From an uncultured Lachnospiraceae bacterium (GTDB lineage Bacteria > Bacillota > Clostridia > Lachnospirales > Lachnospiraceae), in the NCBI GenBank assembly GCA_902765725.1, contig CACXAT010000006.1, forward strand, positions 124,001 through 188,000: DNA of 64,000 nt. Direction: 5' to 3'. A model generated the notes under the pieces. It was not told the DNA's origin, did not search any database, and worked only from the letters and a program-made list of their open reading frames with translations. A program made the translations under genes and the position numbers. Below are positions 1 to 8,987 of this stretch, piece after piece (the stretch's first letter is position 1; each line of letters opens with the position of its first letter).

Positions 1-81
1 TATCAGATCGATAAAAGTGAATGTATCGACATTCTAAATGGAAAATGGCTTCCGGTCAAGTGTTTTGTAAATAAATTGTAA
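1..81 (+). CDS. C-terminal end of an unidentified plus-strand gene (partial)
   Basis: Frame 1 is open from the window edge to a TAA at 79-81 and encodes 26 residues ending CFVNKL. The stretch is AT-rich compared with the rest of the window, and its end faces the end of the solute-binding protein gene 10 bp away, as expected for two convergent genes. There is too little sequence to name a family. It could also be chance open frame; the sequence to the left of the window would decide. Confidence 0.4.
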   Translation, partial: YQIDKSECIDILNGKWLPVKCFVNKL

Positions 82-91
82 TATTTAGTAA

Positions 92-1441
92 TTATCCCAC
101 AATATTTTCTACAATTCCGTATTCTTCTTCCAGTTTCTTATTCAATTTTTCATCAATTGCCTGAGTCAGGTCTTTGATTCCGGCGCCCGCTCCGATCTGT
201 CTGACCAGTTCAGGCCACTCTGCTTCCAGATCATCAAATAGCGGCATCGTCGGCACATAGTCTTTAAAAAACTCTGAGAAGGACCGGAACAGCTGCGCGT
301 CCTCTCCCTCCGGGTAGATTCCTTCAACCCGCTGCCCTTTCACGCTGGTCCGCACCGGGAAACAGGAAGAAGCGGCGACCGCTTTGCGGTACTCCTCCGG
401 ATCCTCCGTGATAAAGCGGACAAAATCAAGGGAATCAGCGACTGCCTGCTCATCCTCTCCCTTCACAACGCCGAATCCACAGATGTCTCCCGACAGGACA
501 GGAAGGTTCTTGGAATTGGGATACATCATGGGAAATACGGTAAAATCAGTGCTCTGAGCGTATTTCTGGTGTCTGTACCAGCTCCAGAAGAAGGTGACCG
601 GCAGTTCGCCGCTCAGGAACTGAGCAAGCTCCTCCTCACTTCCGGCCTTCTTGTCAAATACAATGCCCTTGCCTTTGAGCTTTTTCAGGATCGCGAAGCT
701 GTTTCGCACAGCCTTGCTGCTGACCGTATAGGAATTGCGCGTGTCACTGATCAGTGAACCGTTGGACAGATTGGTTATGAAGGACATGAAGTATCTCACG
801 TCCCTGCCTGTCAGGCGGGGGATCCTGGCGACCGTAAGCTCACGGTCCTCATGCAGGAATATATAGTCGTGCAGCACCAGTACACAGTCAATGAAGCCGC
901 TGTCCTTCCATGAATGAACATCCTCGTTCAGATACTGCAGCGTAGCTGTCTCGCTGAAGCTTTCATAATTGATGGCCATGGTATATACGTCCCTGAAGAC
1001 AGGCATCTGATAATAGATTCCATCCCGGCTGACGCAGGCTTCTCTCACCTCAGGATCGATCTCCCGGAGCGTCTCTTCGTCCCACAGGCTGCCAAGATCC
1101 TCCATGTATCCGCTCCCGCCCCACGTGGTGACGATATCCTCCGGCGAGGAGATCACCAGATCAGGGGCATTCTCCGTTCCCAGGACACCCGTTATCTCAT
1201 CAGTGCCGGTTTCCTCATCCAGGATCCTTACATTGACGCTGACAGAGGGATTCGCCTCTTCATAGTCCCTGGCAAGCGCGCTGACGGCTTCCTCTTCCTC
1301 ATAGCCGCCCGCAGGGCAGACCCACAGATCCAGCGATCTGGGTGCGGCAGCCGTTTCAGCGCACAGAAAGAGGGCGAATGTGACTGCAGTCAATCCGCCC
1401 CTTGTTAAATACTTATTCAATTCAGTGATTCGTCCATTCAT
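92..1441 (-). CDS. Extracellular solute-binding protein, sugar ABC transporter type
   Basis: A 449-residue exported protein resembling family 1 solute-binding proteins, which capture sugars outside the cell and deliver them to an ABC permease. A hydrophobic signal segment (about residues 15-32, ending AETAAAP) precedes the mature part. No clear lipobox is seen, since the only nearby cysteine is in LFLCAE, so anchoring is uncertain. The mature part has the usual features: a first strand LDLWVCPAGG, an EANPSVSV motif, and a late block with VVKGEDEQ and FVRFITEDPEEYRK. An ATG at 1450 lies directly on an AAGGGGG ribosome site with no room, so the next in-frame ATG at 1441 (spacing about 9) is chosen. 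No permease or ATPase genes lie nearby, so it is an orphan here. A TTGACA sits upstream without a convincing -10. Confidence 0.75.
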   Translation of the reverse strand: MNGRITELNKYLTRGGLTAVTFALFLCAETAAAPRSLDLWVCPAGGYEEEEAVSALARDYEEANPSVSVNVRILDEETGTDEITGVLGTENAPDLVISSPEDIVTTWGGSGYMEDLGSLWDEETLREIDPEVREACVSRDGIYYQMPVFRDVYTMAINYESFSETATLQYLNEDVHSWKDSGFIDCVLVLHDYIFLHEDRELTVARIPRLTGRDVRYFMSFITNLSNGSLISDTRNSYTVSSKAVRNSFAILKKLKGKGIVFDKKAGSEEELAQFLSGELPVTFFWSWYRHQKYAQSTDFTVFPMMYPNSKNLPVLSGDICGFGVVKGEDEQAVADSLDFVRFITEDPEEYRKAVAASSCFPVRTSVKGQRVEGIYPEGEDAQLFRSFSEFFKDYVPTMPLFDDLEAEWPELVRQIGAGAGIKDLTQAIDEKLNKKLEEEYGIVENIVG

Positions 1442-1518
1442 GATTCTCATCCCCCTTGCTCAGTGCTTAATTCTGCTTGATGCAGAGGTATTTTGTCAAG
1501 AATGAATTCTGTAATGTC

Positions 1519-2517
1519 TCAGGCTCCGATACACTTGATCAGATAATTATAGATCTTGGAATAGGTAGCCGCGGTATAGTGGACACCGTCAACCGTAGAG
1601 AACTTGCTGAATACCAGCTCATCATAGCTGTCGATGATGCCATATCCGTTCAGTCCGGCGACCATCGCCTTGTTAAATGCGAGAACACCTGAATTGCGGA
1701 CAACAGACCAGGTCTTTGCCAGCTTGTTGTACACAGGATTGACAGTCATGAAATAAACCGTCGCGCCGTATCTGTTCAGAACCTTCCCAAGAGTGTTCAT
1801 GTAGGAGATGTATCCGCTGACATTCCCGAGGTCATTTACACCCAGATTAAATACGACAGCCTTACCATTCAGCTTATCCTTATTGCCAAGCTTGACCAGC
1901 TTCTCGGTTGCAGTACTCTTCAGCCACGCAAGACCCTGACCGACTTCGCCGATATAAGTCATGCTTCCGCCGACAGCCGCCTTCATGCCTACGGTGCGGG
2001 AATCACCAACCATGATGATATCCTTGGGAGCATAGGACCCGGTTGCGGTCGTCTTCAGTCCGGCATACTGCACTGCAGTCAGTTCTTCCTCGTCCTCTGT
2101 CACAGTGGCAGCGGTCGCGGCAGAACCGGATGTCTTCTTCAGATTGCAGGTGACAGTCTGAATTTCAGTAGACTGGTTCTTTTTGCGCTTCTTGATGTTG
2201 ACCTTAAACTTGTAGGTGACACCGTCGTAGCTGGTAGTTACGACAACGGTACCCTTCTTCTTAGCCTTGATGACGCCGGTCTTTCTGAAGACCTTCAGAG
2301 ACTTGGCATTGCTGCCCTTCCACTTGAGCTCGGTGGGGTCGACTCCGTTCAGCTCCAGCTGAACCTTCTGTCCGACTCTCATCGTAACCTTCTTCGTCTT
2401 GGTCGCAGAAGCTGCATGTACTCTGCCGGGAAGCAACACTGCCGCAAGCAGGATAACCGCAATCAGCAGGATCAATCTGCTGCAGATGTTCTGTTTCTTA
2501 AGCTTTTCTGAAAACAT
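1519..2517 (-). CDS. Secreted Ig-like domain plus SGNH/GDSL hydrolase
   Basis: A 332-residue exported protein. Residues 12-36 form a signal peptide ending VHAASA. Residues about 37-112 look like a bacterial Ig-like (Big_2) domain, with VTMRVGQKVQLEL and GVIKAKKKGTVVV. The C-terminal half (about 165-332) is an SGNH hydrolase: block I is MVGDSRTVG, block III is NLGVNDLG, and the catalytic Asp-His pair is DGVHYT near the end. Such enzymes remove or transfer acyl groups on sugars or lipids, and here the site of action should be the cell surface. It is related in type to the plus-strand SGNH protein at 27715-28899. The ATG has AAGGAG 9 nt upstream, and the gene has its own promoter at 2548-2576. 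Confidence 0.8.
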   Translation of the reverse strand: MFSEKLKKQNICSRLILLIAVILLAAVLLPGRVHAASATKTKKVTMRVGQKVQLELNGVDPTELKWKGSNAKSLKVFRKTGVIKAKKKGTVVVTTSYDGVTYKFKVNIKKRKKNQSTEIQTVTCNLKKTSGSAATAATVTEDEEELTAVQYAGLKTTATGSYAPKDIIMVGDSRTVGMKAAVGGSMTYIGEVGQGLAWLKSTATEKLVKLGNKDKLNGKAVVFNLGVNDLGNVSGYISYMNTLGKVLNRYGATVYFMTVNPVYNKLAKTWSVVRNSGVLAFNKAMVAGLNGYGIIDSYDELVFSKFSTVDGVHYTAATYSKIYNYLIKCIGA

Positions 2518-2547
2518 AGCAATTTTCTCCTTACGCCGTTACTTTGG

Positions 2548-2576
2548 ATTTTACACGAATGTAACATAATTGTAAA
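2548..2576 (-). promoter_or_regulatory. SigA-type promoter for the Ig-like/SGNH gene
   Basis: Read on the minus strand: TTTACA, 17 bp, TAAAAT. It lies about 30 bp upstream of the gene start at 2517, in AT-rich DNA. The gap between this gene and the methylase (2518-2723) also holds a small GGGG/CCCC hairpin at 2627-2640 and repeated CGATATTTATCGAT-like sequence, and no gene. Confidence 0.7.
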
Positions 2577-2723
2577 GTTTAAATTGCAGGTATTTTCGAT
2601 ATTTATCGATATTTTTATAAATCAGAGGGGTTTTACCCCCATATTCTGTTACATATTCTGATGAAAATGGAAAAAATCAGTAACATGTTTAAACATACTT
2701 TGTTAAATGTATGTCATTTTGCC

Positions 2724-3545
2724 TCATTTCGTGATCTCCCAGAAGGCTACCGCAGCTGCTGCAGCGACGTTCAGAGAGTCCACTCCATGGTACATGGGGA
2801 TCAGTACTGCCGTGTCACACTGCAGGATCGTTTCCCTTTTCAGACCGTACCCTTCACTGCCAAGTACGATGGCAAGACGTTCCGCCTCCTTGAGGGACGG
2901 GTCCCTCACATCCAGACTGTCTTCCTCCAGTGCCATGGCAGCGATCCTGTAGCCCTCTCCCCGAAGCTGCTCTGTCCAGTCATCCTCCAGGAAAGCCCAG
3001 GGAATCTGGAAAACAGTCCCCATGCTCACCCTGATGCACCGCCTCTGCAGCGGGTCCGCGCAGTCGCCGGTCAGCAGTACGGCATCTATACCAAGAGCCG
3101 CGGCGCTTCGAAAGATCGCCCCTGCGTTGGTCGGATTGACCACCCCCTCCAGCACTGCGACGCGTCCGGTCCTGCCCTTCTCGCCGTTGATCCTCCGAAT
3201 CAGCTGCAGGGCGTCTTCCCTGCTCTTTCTGCGCATCGAGCAGAGCATTCCATGGGTCATGGAAAACCCTGTGATCTGCTTCAGCACGTTCATGCTGCAG
3301 GAATAGACCGGCACCTGGGGATATTCCCGGAGTATCTCATCCGCCCTCTCTTCCATCGCCTCCACGCAGACCATGCAGACAGGCTCATATCCTGCCTCCA
3401 GAGCCCTTATGATCACGTTGGGGGTTTCCGCGATAAACAGGCCGGGGGACGGCTCATAATAGTGATACAGCTGCGGCTCTTTGAGTGCCGTGAAGACTTC
3501 AAGCTCCGGATGGCCGGGCTGTGTGATATGCAGTATCTGTCTCAT
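2724..3545 (-). CDS. TrmH/SpoU family RNA 2'-O-ribose methyltransferase
   Basis: A 273-residue SPOUT-class methyltransferase that uses S-adenosylmethionine to methylate a ribose in tRNA or rRNA; the target base cannot be told from sequence. The three SpoU motifs are present: NPTNAGAIFR at 137-146, AIVLGSEGYGL at 225-235, and IPMYHGVDSLNVAAAAAV at 249-266, which together form the trefoil knot that binds the cofactor. The first ~120 residues are an N-terminal substrate-binding domain. It starts 34 bp after the helicase gene and is probably co-transcribed with it. Confidence 0.9.
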   Translation of the reverse strand: MRQILHITQPGHPELEVFTALKEPQLYHYYEPSPGLFIAETPNVIIRALEAGYEPVCMVCVEAMEERADEILREYPQVPVYSCSMNVLKQITGFSMTHGMLCSMRRKSREDALQLIRRINGEKGRTGRVAVLEGVVNPTNAGAIFRSAAALGIDAVLLTGDCADPLQRRCIRVSMGTVFQIPWAFLEDDWTEQLRGEGYRIAAMALEEDSLDVRDPSLKEAERLAIVLGSEGYGLKRETILQCDTAVLIPMYHGVDSLNVAAAAAVAFWEITK

Positions 3546-3579
3546 GCTCTGAACTCCTGCCCCGATTATGTCAATGACT

Positions 3580-6060
3580 TCAATGTCTTCTGCAGCCTCT
3601 TCGCCGCGGGCGGTGATTGCGGTAGGACTGCGGCCTGAGGGGCGATGCCGCCTCTTTATAATCGCTTTTCACCACTTCGAAGCGCTCGGCCAGATAGTAT
3701 CTTCCCTCATCCGAGATGATAAACCTGGGATCCAGCCTTACGGTATAGCGCAGATAGGGCTCATACCTGCAGTAATCCGGCGTTCTGTCCTTCTTCTTAT
3801 AGCAATAGTAATCAATATAGGAGGCTTCATTTCCAAAGGACTGTTCAAGCCTGTGGGAGAACAGCTTCGAATAGTCTCCTGTCGGGAACCGCCCGGTATT
3901 GCGCTCCGTCTGTCCTGACAGGCTGACATAGATGTAGGCAAGAGGCCAGGAAGATGTATCTTCCTTGTACTCGGGATCCTCCCCGGGAGCAGTCTGCGGG
4001 ACCTCCTCGGCCATGATCTGAGCGATGCGCTTCGTGATCGCCGGCTTGAGACGGATCACATACTCAGCCAGATCATCCCTGCGGATCTTATAGAAGAAGC
4101 TGGAGGCCAGATCCAGATCCCGGCACAGCTTCTCGCAGCTGCTCAGATGAGGCCGGTAGGCCATCATGGCCCTGATCATGTCGGGCTGCGGCAGCAGATC
4201 CTTCCATTCCCTGTCACTGGTGGGCCGAAGCATGGCCCCCAGCAGCTGTCTGAGAAAATCGATCTGTGTCCGGTCCCGAAGGTCCAGAGGCAGGGACGCG
4301 AGGGTGTATTCATCCGCCTTGCTGATCCTGCCGAATTCCTCCTCGATCAGCCGGCAGATCACAAGCTCCGTTGTCGTATCCGCCTTCACAAAGGGCTCTC
4401 CCGCCTCGCTGGAGGTCCAGGCCCTGTAGATCAGACTCAGCGGAAGATCCTTTGCAACGAGAAAGGACGGCAGCTCCAGGGGAGCCGTTGAGGAGGGCAC
4501 GTCCTCCTGGCTGAGCTTTGACCGGATCTCTTCACGGTCACTGCTTCGCAGTGTGTTCACGTAGCCAACAGGGAACCTTCCGTATCTCCCGGCGCGGCCT
4601 GCCACCTGTTTGACCGTCTGGGAGTCCAGCTGGATCTCCCTGCGGTTTATGAACTTCGTGACATCCCGAAACACGATCCTCTCGATATTATAGTTCTGGC
4701 CGATGGCGATAGCGTCCGTCGCGACGAGGCAGTCTGTCTCCCCCGCCTCGAACTTTCTGGCCTCTTCCATCTTTACTTCATAGGGAAGCTTCCCGTATAC
4801 GATGGACGGAGTCATTCCCTTCTCTTCCAGCCACTCCGCCATCTGATAGGCGCCAAGTCTGGAAAAGACGATATAGGCGTCATTCTTCCTCGGGCCTTCA
4901 TACTCCTCTTCTTCGAACTTCAGCTCCGACGTCCTGTGATGCTCTATGACTTCCCAGGTATCGCCGCACAGCTCGATCAGGCGCTTTGTGATCTCTAGGC
5001 CGCTGAATGCGCAGCATACGCATACTGTCTTCGCATTTACCCCGAGAATGGCGTTGGTGTACAGGGATCCGTCTTCGCCCGAGATCAGCTGACATTCATC
5101 AATGACAGCGCAGTCATAGGGATGGCTGTAATCCAGCATGCCGATGGTCTCGGAGACGTGCTTTGCCCCGGGATCGATCTCCTTCTCCTCCCCTGTGGCA
5201 AATGAACAGGGGACGCCCAGTCTGCGTATCACGTCCCTGCCCTCGTAGGCAAGCATCCTCAGGGGGCACAGGTACACGCCCGAGGGAGCCTGGACAAGCA
5301 TCCTCATGGAATCGTAAGTCTTGCCCGTGTTGGTCCCGCCCACATGGATGATAAAATGCCGCCTGATCTTCCTTGCCTCAGGAAACAGGTCCGGAATGTG
5401 CGCAGGGGCAGAGAAGCCGATCGAATCATACAGCTCCAGCATGTCTGTTACATCCGTCAGCAGAAATCTGGCAGCCGCAGCCCTCAGGATCCTGGTGGAC
5501 CTTCCGATCTGGGAGACCAGATATCCGATGAGCAGGGTGCGCCCCAGTCCCCTCCGATCCGTGTGCATCCCGTAGATGTCGAAGTCATCCGGCCAGTAAA
5601 ATCCGCCGTCCGCAGATCTGCCGCCCTGCCGTTTTCCGCCTCTCTTCCCCTGTGCCCGGTCGATTCCGGAGCCGCTCTCGAGGAAATAATAATTCCTGAC
5701 TCTTCGCAGGATATCCCGCTCATTGTCATCCAGCACTCTGCGGTCCGTCTTCCTTCGGATATAGTGCAGCAGCGATTCATTGTCCTTCCCGTGCCGGACC
5801 TTCATGCCCAGTACACCGTTCAGAAGGGAATCCTCCTGCAGCTGATATTCGAATATCTTCCTCAGCGGTTCCTCAGAGGAAGCGGCGGCCAGGGACAGTC
5901 TGTCCCCCTGATACTCCATGCGGATATCATCCGAATAATTAATGATATCGATGATCCCCTCCAGGATCCGCTCCGCTTCCCTGTCAAGTTCCCGTCTCAG
6001 AGCATCCGGGATGATCTTCACCATCTGCTGACGGGTCAATACTGCATATTGTTCTCTCAT
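3580..6060 (-). CDS. SUV3-like superfamily 2 RNA helicase
   Basis: An 826-residue ATP-dependent helicase resembling the mitochondrial degradosome helicase SUV3. The N-terminal ~230 residues are a specific extension. Motif I is GGTNTGKT (241-248), motif Ia CPLRMLAYEG, motif II DECQ (321-324, the DExH-type Walker B), motif III-like AFSG, motif V LVATDAIAIGQNYNI (445-459) and motif VI QVAGRAGRYGR (485-495). The region after about 500 would hold the C-terminal SUV3 domain. The tail is basic (RPRRRG). By analogy it unwinds structured RNA for decay or processing in the cytoplasm. The next gene downstream is an RNA methylase, which fits an RNA role. The ribosome site is weak. A plain DEAH helicase of another role cannot be excluded. 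Confidence 0.8.
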   Translation of the reverse strand: MREQYAVLTRQQMVKIIPDALRRELDREAERILEGIIDIINYSDDIRMEYQGDRLSLAAASSEEPLRKIFEYQLQEDSLLNGVLGMKVRHGKDNESLLHYIRRKTDRRVLDDNERDILRRVRNYYFLESGSGIDRAQGKRGGKRQGGRSADGGFYWPDDFDIYGMHTDRRGLGRTLLIGYLVSQIGRSTRILRAAAARFLLTDVTDMLELYDSIGFSAPAHIPDLFPEARKIRRHFIIHVGGTNTGKTYDSMRMLVQAPSGVYLCPLRMLAYEGRDVIRRLGVPCSFATGEEKEIDPGAKHVSETIGMLDYSHPYDCAVIDECQLISGEDGSLYTNAILGVNAKTVCVCCAFSGLEITKRLIELCGDTWEVIEHHRTSELKFEEEEYEGPRKNDAYIVFSRLGAYQMAEWLEEKGMTPSIVYGKLPYEVKMEEARKFEAGETDCLVATDAIAIGQNYNIERIVFRDVTKFINRREIQLDSQTVKQVAGRAGRYGRFPVGYVNTLRSSDREEIRSKLSQEDVPSSTAPLELPSFLVAKDLPLSLIYRAWTSSEAGEPFVKADTTTELVICRLIEEEFGRISKADEYTLASLPLDLRDRTQIDFLRQLLGAMLRPTSDREWKDLLPQPDMIRAMMAYRPHLSSCEKLCRDLDLASSFFYKIRRDDLAEYVIRLKPAITKRIAQIMAEEVPQTAPGEDPEYKEDTSSWPLAYIYVSLSGQTERNTGRFPTGDYSKLFSHRLEQSFGNEASYIDYYCYKKKDRTPDYCRYEPYLRYTVRLDPRFIISDEGRYYLAERFEVVKSDYKEAASPLRPQSYRNHRPRRRGCRRH

Positions 6061-6090
6061 AACTTAATCCTGATCAGTTCTGACTGAAAG

Positions 6091-6121
6091 AACCGGCCGC
6101 CTGCATCGCGGGCGGCCGGTT
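6091..6121 (-). terminator. Rho-independent terminator after the 118-residue membrane protein gene
   Basis: A GC-rich perfect hairpin with 11 bp arms (aaccggccgcc / ggcggccggtt on the plus strand) and an 9 nt loop. On the minus strand it is followed by CTTTC, a weak T-run. It lies between the membrane protein gene and the helicase gene. Confidence 0.7.
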
Positions 6122-6159
6122 GCACTGATACACTCATTCTCAGTTGTCTTATGGATCCC

Positions 6160-6516
6160 TTATGAATAGAAGAAAAGCTTCTGAGCCTTTCTTGTCTGGG
6201 CAATAAACCAGATCAGTACAATGAAGAATAAGGCTGTCACTCCCAGATAGATGGATGCGGGAACCGGCTTCACATAATCCGAATACAGGCAGACACCGCC
6301 GGACAGGAAGGCTACGACAGCCAGCGCAAGCAGCTTGAAGCCGATAAACTTGCGGTAGCCGTCCAGATCCTTGCACTTTGTTCCCCAGCCCTGGCTCACC
6401 AGGACTCCTTCCTTGATCTCTCCCTTAAACATCAGCAGGTACCAGGAATAGACGATGTACAGACCTGCGGCGATGATCAGAAAATCCATTAATCCGAATA
6501 TAGAATTGGTATCCAT
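6160..6516 (-). CDS. Small membrane protein of unknown function
   Basis: A 118-residue protein with three predicted membrane helices at about 8-28, 54-76 and 84-106 and a short basic end. I do not recognise the family. The ATG at 6516 has an AGGGAG ribosome site 7 nt upstream, so it is a real gene even though the threonine synthase frame runs 92 nt into it. Translation may be coupled to thrC. A terminator follows at 6091-6121. No residue pattern suggests an enzyme. Confidence 0.7.
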   Translation of the reverse strand: MDTNSIFGLMDFLIIAAGLYIVYSWYLLMFKGEIKEGVLVSQGWGTKCKDLDGYRKFIGFKLLALAVVAFLSGGVCLYSDYVKPVPASIYLGVTALFFIVLIWFIAQTRKAQKLFFYS

Positions 6517-7993
6517 AGATGTACTCCCTACTATGTTGATTACATTTCACATCCACCACCGTCCTGTGAAGGATCGGAGCTGACCGGATATCCTCGATCG
6601 CCTGCGGGATCGCTGTCCCTGAGATCTCATGAAGCGCGTCGATCAGTTCAAAGTCCGTCTTCGACTGAAGCTCCGGACGGATCGCGCAGACCACAGTCCT
6701 TGCGAACTTATAGGGGCTTGCCGTGGAGGCAGTGACCATGGGCGTATGATCGCCGGTATCCGCCTGATATTTCCGGCAGACCCTGGACGCGACCGCCGTA
6801 TGGGTATCGATCACATAACCATAGCTGTCATAAACCCGGAGGATCTCATCGGAGGTCTCGGACTGGGTCGCATAGTTGCCGTAGAAGTCCTTCAGTCCGG
6901 CCTTCATGGCATCCGTGATGCAGTAGACACCTGAGGAGCCCAGACTCTCCATCAGCTTCTTTGTCACCTGGGGATCCTCCCCCGCGATCTGATAGATCAG
7001 CCTCTCCAGATTGCTGGAGATGAGGATATCCATGGAGGGCGAGGACGTCAGCATGAAGCTGCGGTTGCGGTCATAGGCACCGGTTCTGAAGAAATCAACC
7101 AGCACCTTATTCTCATTGGATGCGCATACCAGCTTTCTGACCGGAAGGCCCATCTGCTTCGCATAATAAGCCGCAAGGATATTCCCGAAGTTTCCGGTCG
7201 GAACGGTGATGTTGATCTTCTCCCCGGCAGGGACCTTACCATCCTTCACCAGCTGTCCGTAGGCATAGAAATAATAGACGATCTGGGGCACCAGTCTTCC
7301 TATATTGATGGAGTTGGCACTGGAGAAGCGCTTTCCTGCCTGCGCCATGCGCTCCTTCATCTTCTCATCCGAGAAGATCTTCTTCACCGCCGACTGGGCA
7401 TCGTCAAAATTGCCGTTGATGCCGACCACATGTACATTCGCGCCCTTCTGGGTCACCATCTGTCTCTCCTGGACAGAGCTGACGCCGCCCTTGGGGTAGA
7501 ATACGATGATCCTGGTCCCCGGCACATCCGCAAATCCTGCCATTGCCGCCTTGCCCGTATCTCCGGAGGTCGCGGTAAGGATCACGATCTCGTCCGTGAC
7601 GCCGTTCTTGGCTGCCGCGGTGGTCATCAGGTGCGGAAGGATGGAAAGTGCCATATCCTTGAAGGCGATCGTGGCGCCGTGGAACAGTTCCAGGTACCAT
7701 ACGCCGTCTGTTTCTCTCAGGCAGGTGATCTGGGGGATATCGAACTTGCTGTCATAGGCTCTGTCAATGCAGTTCCTCAGCTCCTCCTGGGTATAATCGG
7801 TCAGAAGCAGGCTCATGACCTGCAGCGCTGTTTCCTGATAGCTCTGAGCGGCCATCGCCGTCCAGTCCGGGGTAAAATGCGGTATCTTCTCGGGAACAAA
7901 CAGCCCGCCGTCAGGTGCCAGTCCCTGCAGAACAGCCTGTGAAGCGGTCACTCTCAATTCGCTGCTGCGGGTACTCCTGTACATGATCTGCAT
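6425..7993 (-). CDS. thrC: Threonine synthase, with an odd C-terminal extension
   Basis: Converts O-phosphohomoserine to threonine with pyridoxal phosphate, the last step of threonine synthesis, in the cytoplasm. The protein is 522 residues in the open frame. The PLP lysine is K112 in HGATIAFKDMALS; TATSGDTGKAA and the phosphate-binding VPTGNFGN follow. The recognisable family sequence ends at LHRTVVDVK (about residue 483), and the last ~39 residues (from CNQHSREY) lie in another frame over the ribosome site and first 92 nt of the downstream membrane protein gene. Family members usually end some ten residues after LHxTV, so a frameshift near 6545 is likely. It has its own promoter at 8041-8069 with a leader of about 40 nt. 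Confidence 0.95.
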   Translation of the reverse strand: MQIMYRSTRSSELRVTASQAVLQGLAPDGGLFVPEKIPHFTPDWTAMAAQSYQETALQVMSLLLTDYTQEELRNCIDRAYDSKFDIPQITCLRETDGVWYLELFHGATIAFKDMALSILPHLMTTAAAKNGVTDEIVILTATSGDTGKAAMAGFADVPGTRIIVFYPKGGVSSVQERQMVTQKGANVHVVGINGNFDDAQSAVKKIFSDEKMKERMAQAGKRFSSANSINIGRLVPQIVYYFYAYGQLVKDGKVPAGEKINITVPTGNFGNILAAYYAKQMGLPVRKLVCASNENKVLVDFFRTGAYDRNRSFMLTSSPSMDILISSNLERLIYQIAGEDPQVTKKLMESLGSSGVYCITDAMKAGLKDFYGNYATQSETSDEILRVYDSYGYVIDTHTAVASRVCRKYQADTGDHTPMVTASTASPYKFARTVVCAIRPELQSKTDFELIDALHEISGTAIPQAIEDIRSAPILHRTVVDVKCNQHSREYIYGYQFYIRINGFSDHRRRSVHRLFLVPADV

Positions 7994-8040
7994 AGTTTTA
8001 AAACTCCATTCTGTATGCTGCTATTATCTGCTATTGCATA

Positions 8041-8069
8041 ATAATAATCTAAATCCAGTCTTCAGGCAA
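8041..8069 (-). promoter_or_regulatory. SigA-type promoter for thrC
   Basis: Minus strand TTGCCT, 17 bp, TATTAT. The start of transcription would be near 8034, giving a leader of about 40 nt before the thrC ATG at 7993, too short for a T-box. Confidence 0.7.
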
Positions 8070-8104
8070 GCATGGAATCAGGCCCTGCAGGATATTCACT
8101 GCAT

Positions 8105-8133
8105 AAAAAAGCAGGACCCGAAAGGGGTCCTGC
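8105..8133 (-). terminator. Rho-independent terminator after the cell wall hydrolase gene
   Basis: The hairpin gcaggaccc/gggtcctgc with a short loop is followed on the minus strand by six Ts. It separates the wall hydrolase from the thrC promoter. Confidence 0.9.
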
Positions 8134-8156
8134 CGGTGTATGCATTGCTTAGATTT

Positions 8157-8963
8157 TTACGCCTCATCCTTAAAACGGTAGAATTCATGGCCGCCATAGG
8201 AATAGAGGTATTCCAGCTGGTCATCGAACCATTCGACGTTGTCCTTGGCTGCGTACTCTCTTGCCAGGAAGAACAGCGCTCCCTCTGAGATATCCTCCTG
8301 CGTCAGGGCATTGTTTACTGCCTGCACAGTGGAATCCGTGATCTTCAGCGTCCCCATGCGTCCGTCCTGGGTCGGTGAGAACTGAGCCTCCCCGTACAGG
8401 CGCTGCCATACGACATCGTAGACCGTATCCGGGAAATGGGCATCCTTTGTTCTGTTCAGGACCACGCAGGCCACATACTGCTTGCTGCGTTCATCTCCTC
8501 CGGTACATTCCGCCTCGACGATCTGAAGAAGTGTCTGGTAATCGTTGTAGGACATGATCCGGTTTTCTTCCACCGTATTGATCGCCGTATATCCGATCAC
8601 AGACGCGGCATTCACCGGATCCGCAGACAGACTGTGGGCAGGCTCTGCCGCCGCCACATTCCTCACTGCCCTGTCCAGATTCTCACGGCACAGGCCAAGA
8701 AGATCCAGACGCGATACCCCCTCGGACTGGACGGGCACGCCCGGCTCCGCCTCAGCGTACTCCGTTCCGGCTCCGGCCAGCGTGACTGTCATGTCCTCCA
8801 GGCCGGAGGACGGCGCGACCTGTCCCTGTACAGATGGAACCGCAAGAAACAGAACCGCACACAGCATGATGAGTGCCAGTGCAATATAGAATACCGATTG
8901 TTCAATTGTATCTCTGATGAAAAAGATCTTTCCGATCAGAGTCATCGACCACCGTTTTACCAT
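8157..8963 (-). CDS. SleB-type cell wall hydrolase, membrane-anchored
   Basis: A 268-residue protein with a C-terminal Hydrolase_2/SleB domain (about 140-255), the fold of spore-cortex and wall lytic enzymes that cleave peptidoglycan glycan strands. Conserved features are IVEAECTGG (catalytic Glu), VACVVLNR, QFSP and ALFF. A single membrane helix (about 22-45) and an extended Ala/Glu/Ser linker place the domain outside the cell. The frame is open further up to 9038, but a promoter lies at 8988-9016 inside that extension, and the ATG at 8963 has AAGGAG 9 nt upstream, so 8963 is the start. Its role may be sporulation, germination or vegetative wall turnover; the context does not say. Confidence 0.88.
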   Translation of the reverse strand: MVKRWSMTLIGKIFFIRDTIEQSVFYIALALIMLCAVLFLAVPSVQGQVAPSSGLEDMTVTLAGAGTEYAEAEPGVPVQSEGVSRLDLLGLCRENLDRAVRNVAAAEPAHSLSADPVNAASVIGYTAINTVEENRIMSYNDYQTLLQIVEAECTGGDERSKQYVACVVLNRTKDAHFPDTVYDVVWQRLYGEAQFSPTQDGRMGTLKITDSTVQAVNNALTQEDISEGALFFLAREYAAKDNVEWFDDQLEYLYSYGGHEFYRFKDEA

Positions 8964-8987
8964 ATTTCCAAGCTCCTTACATCGATA

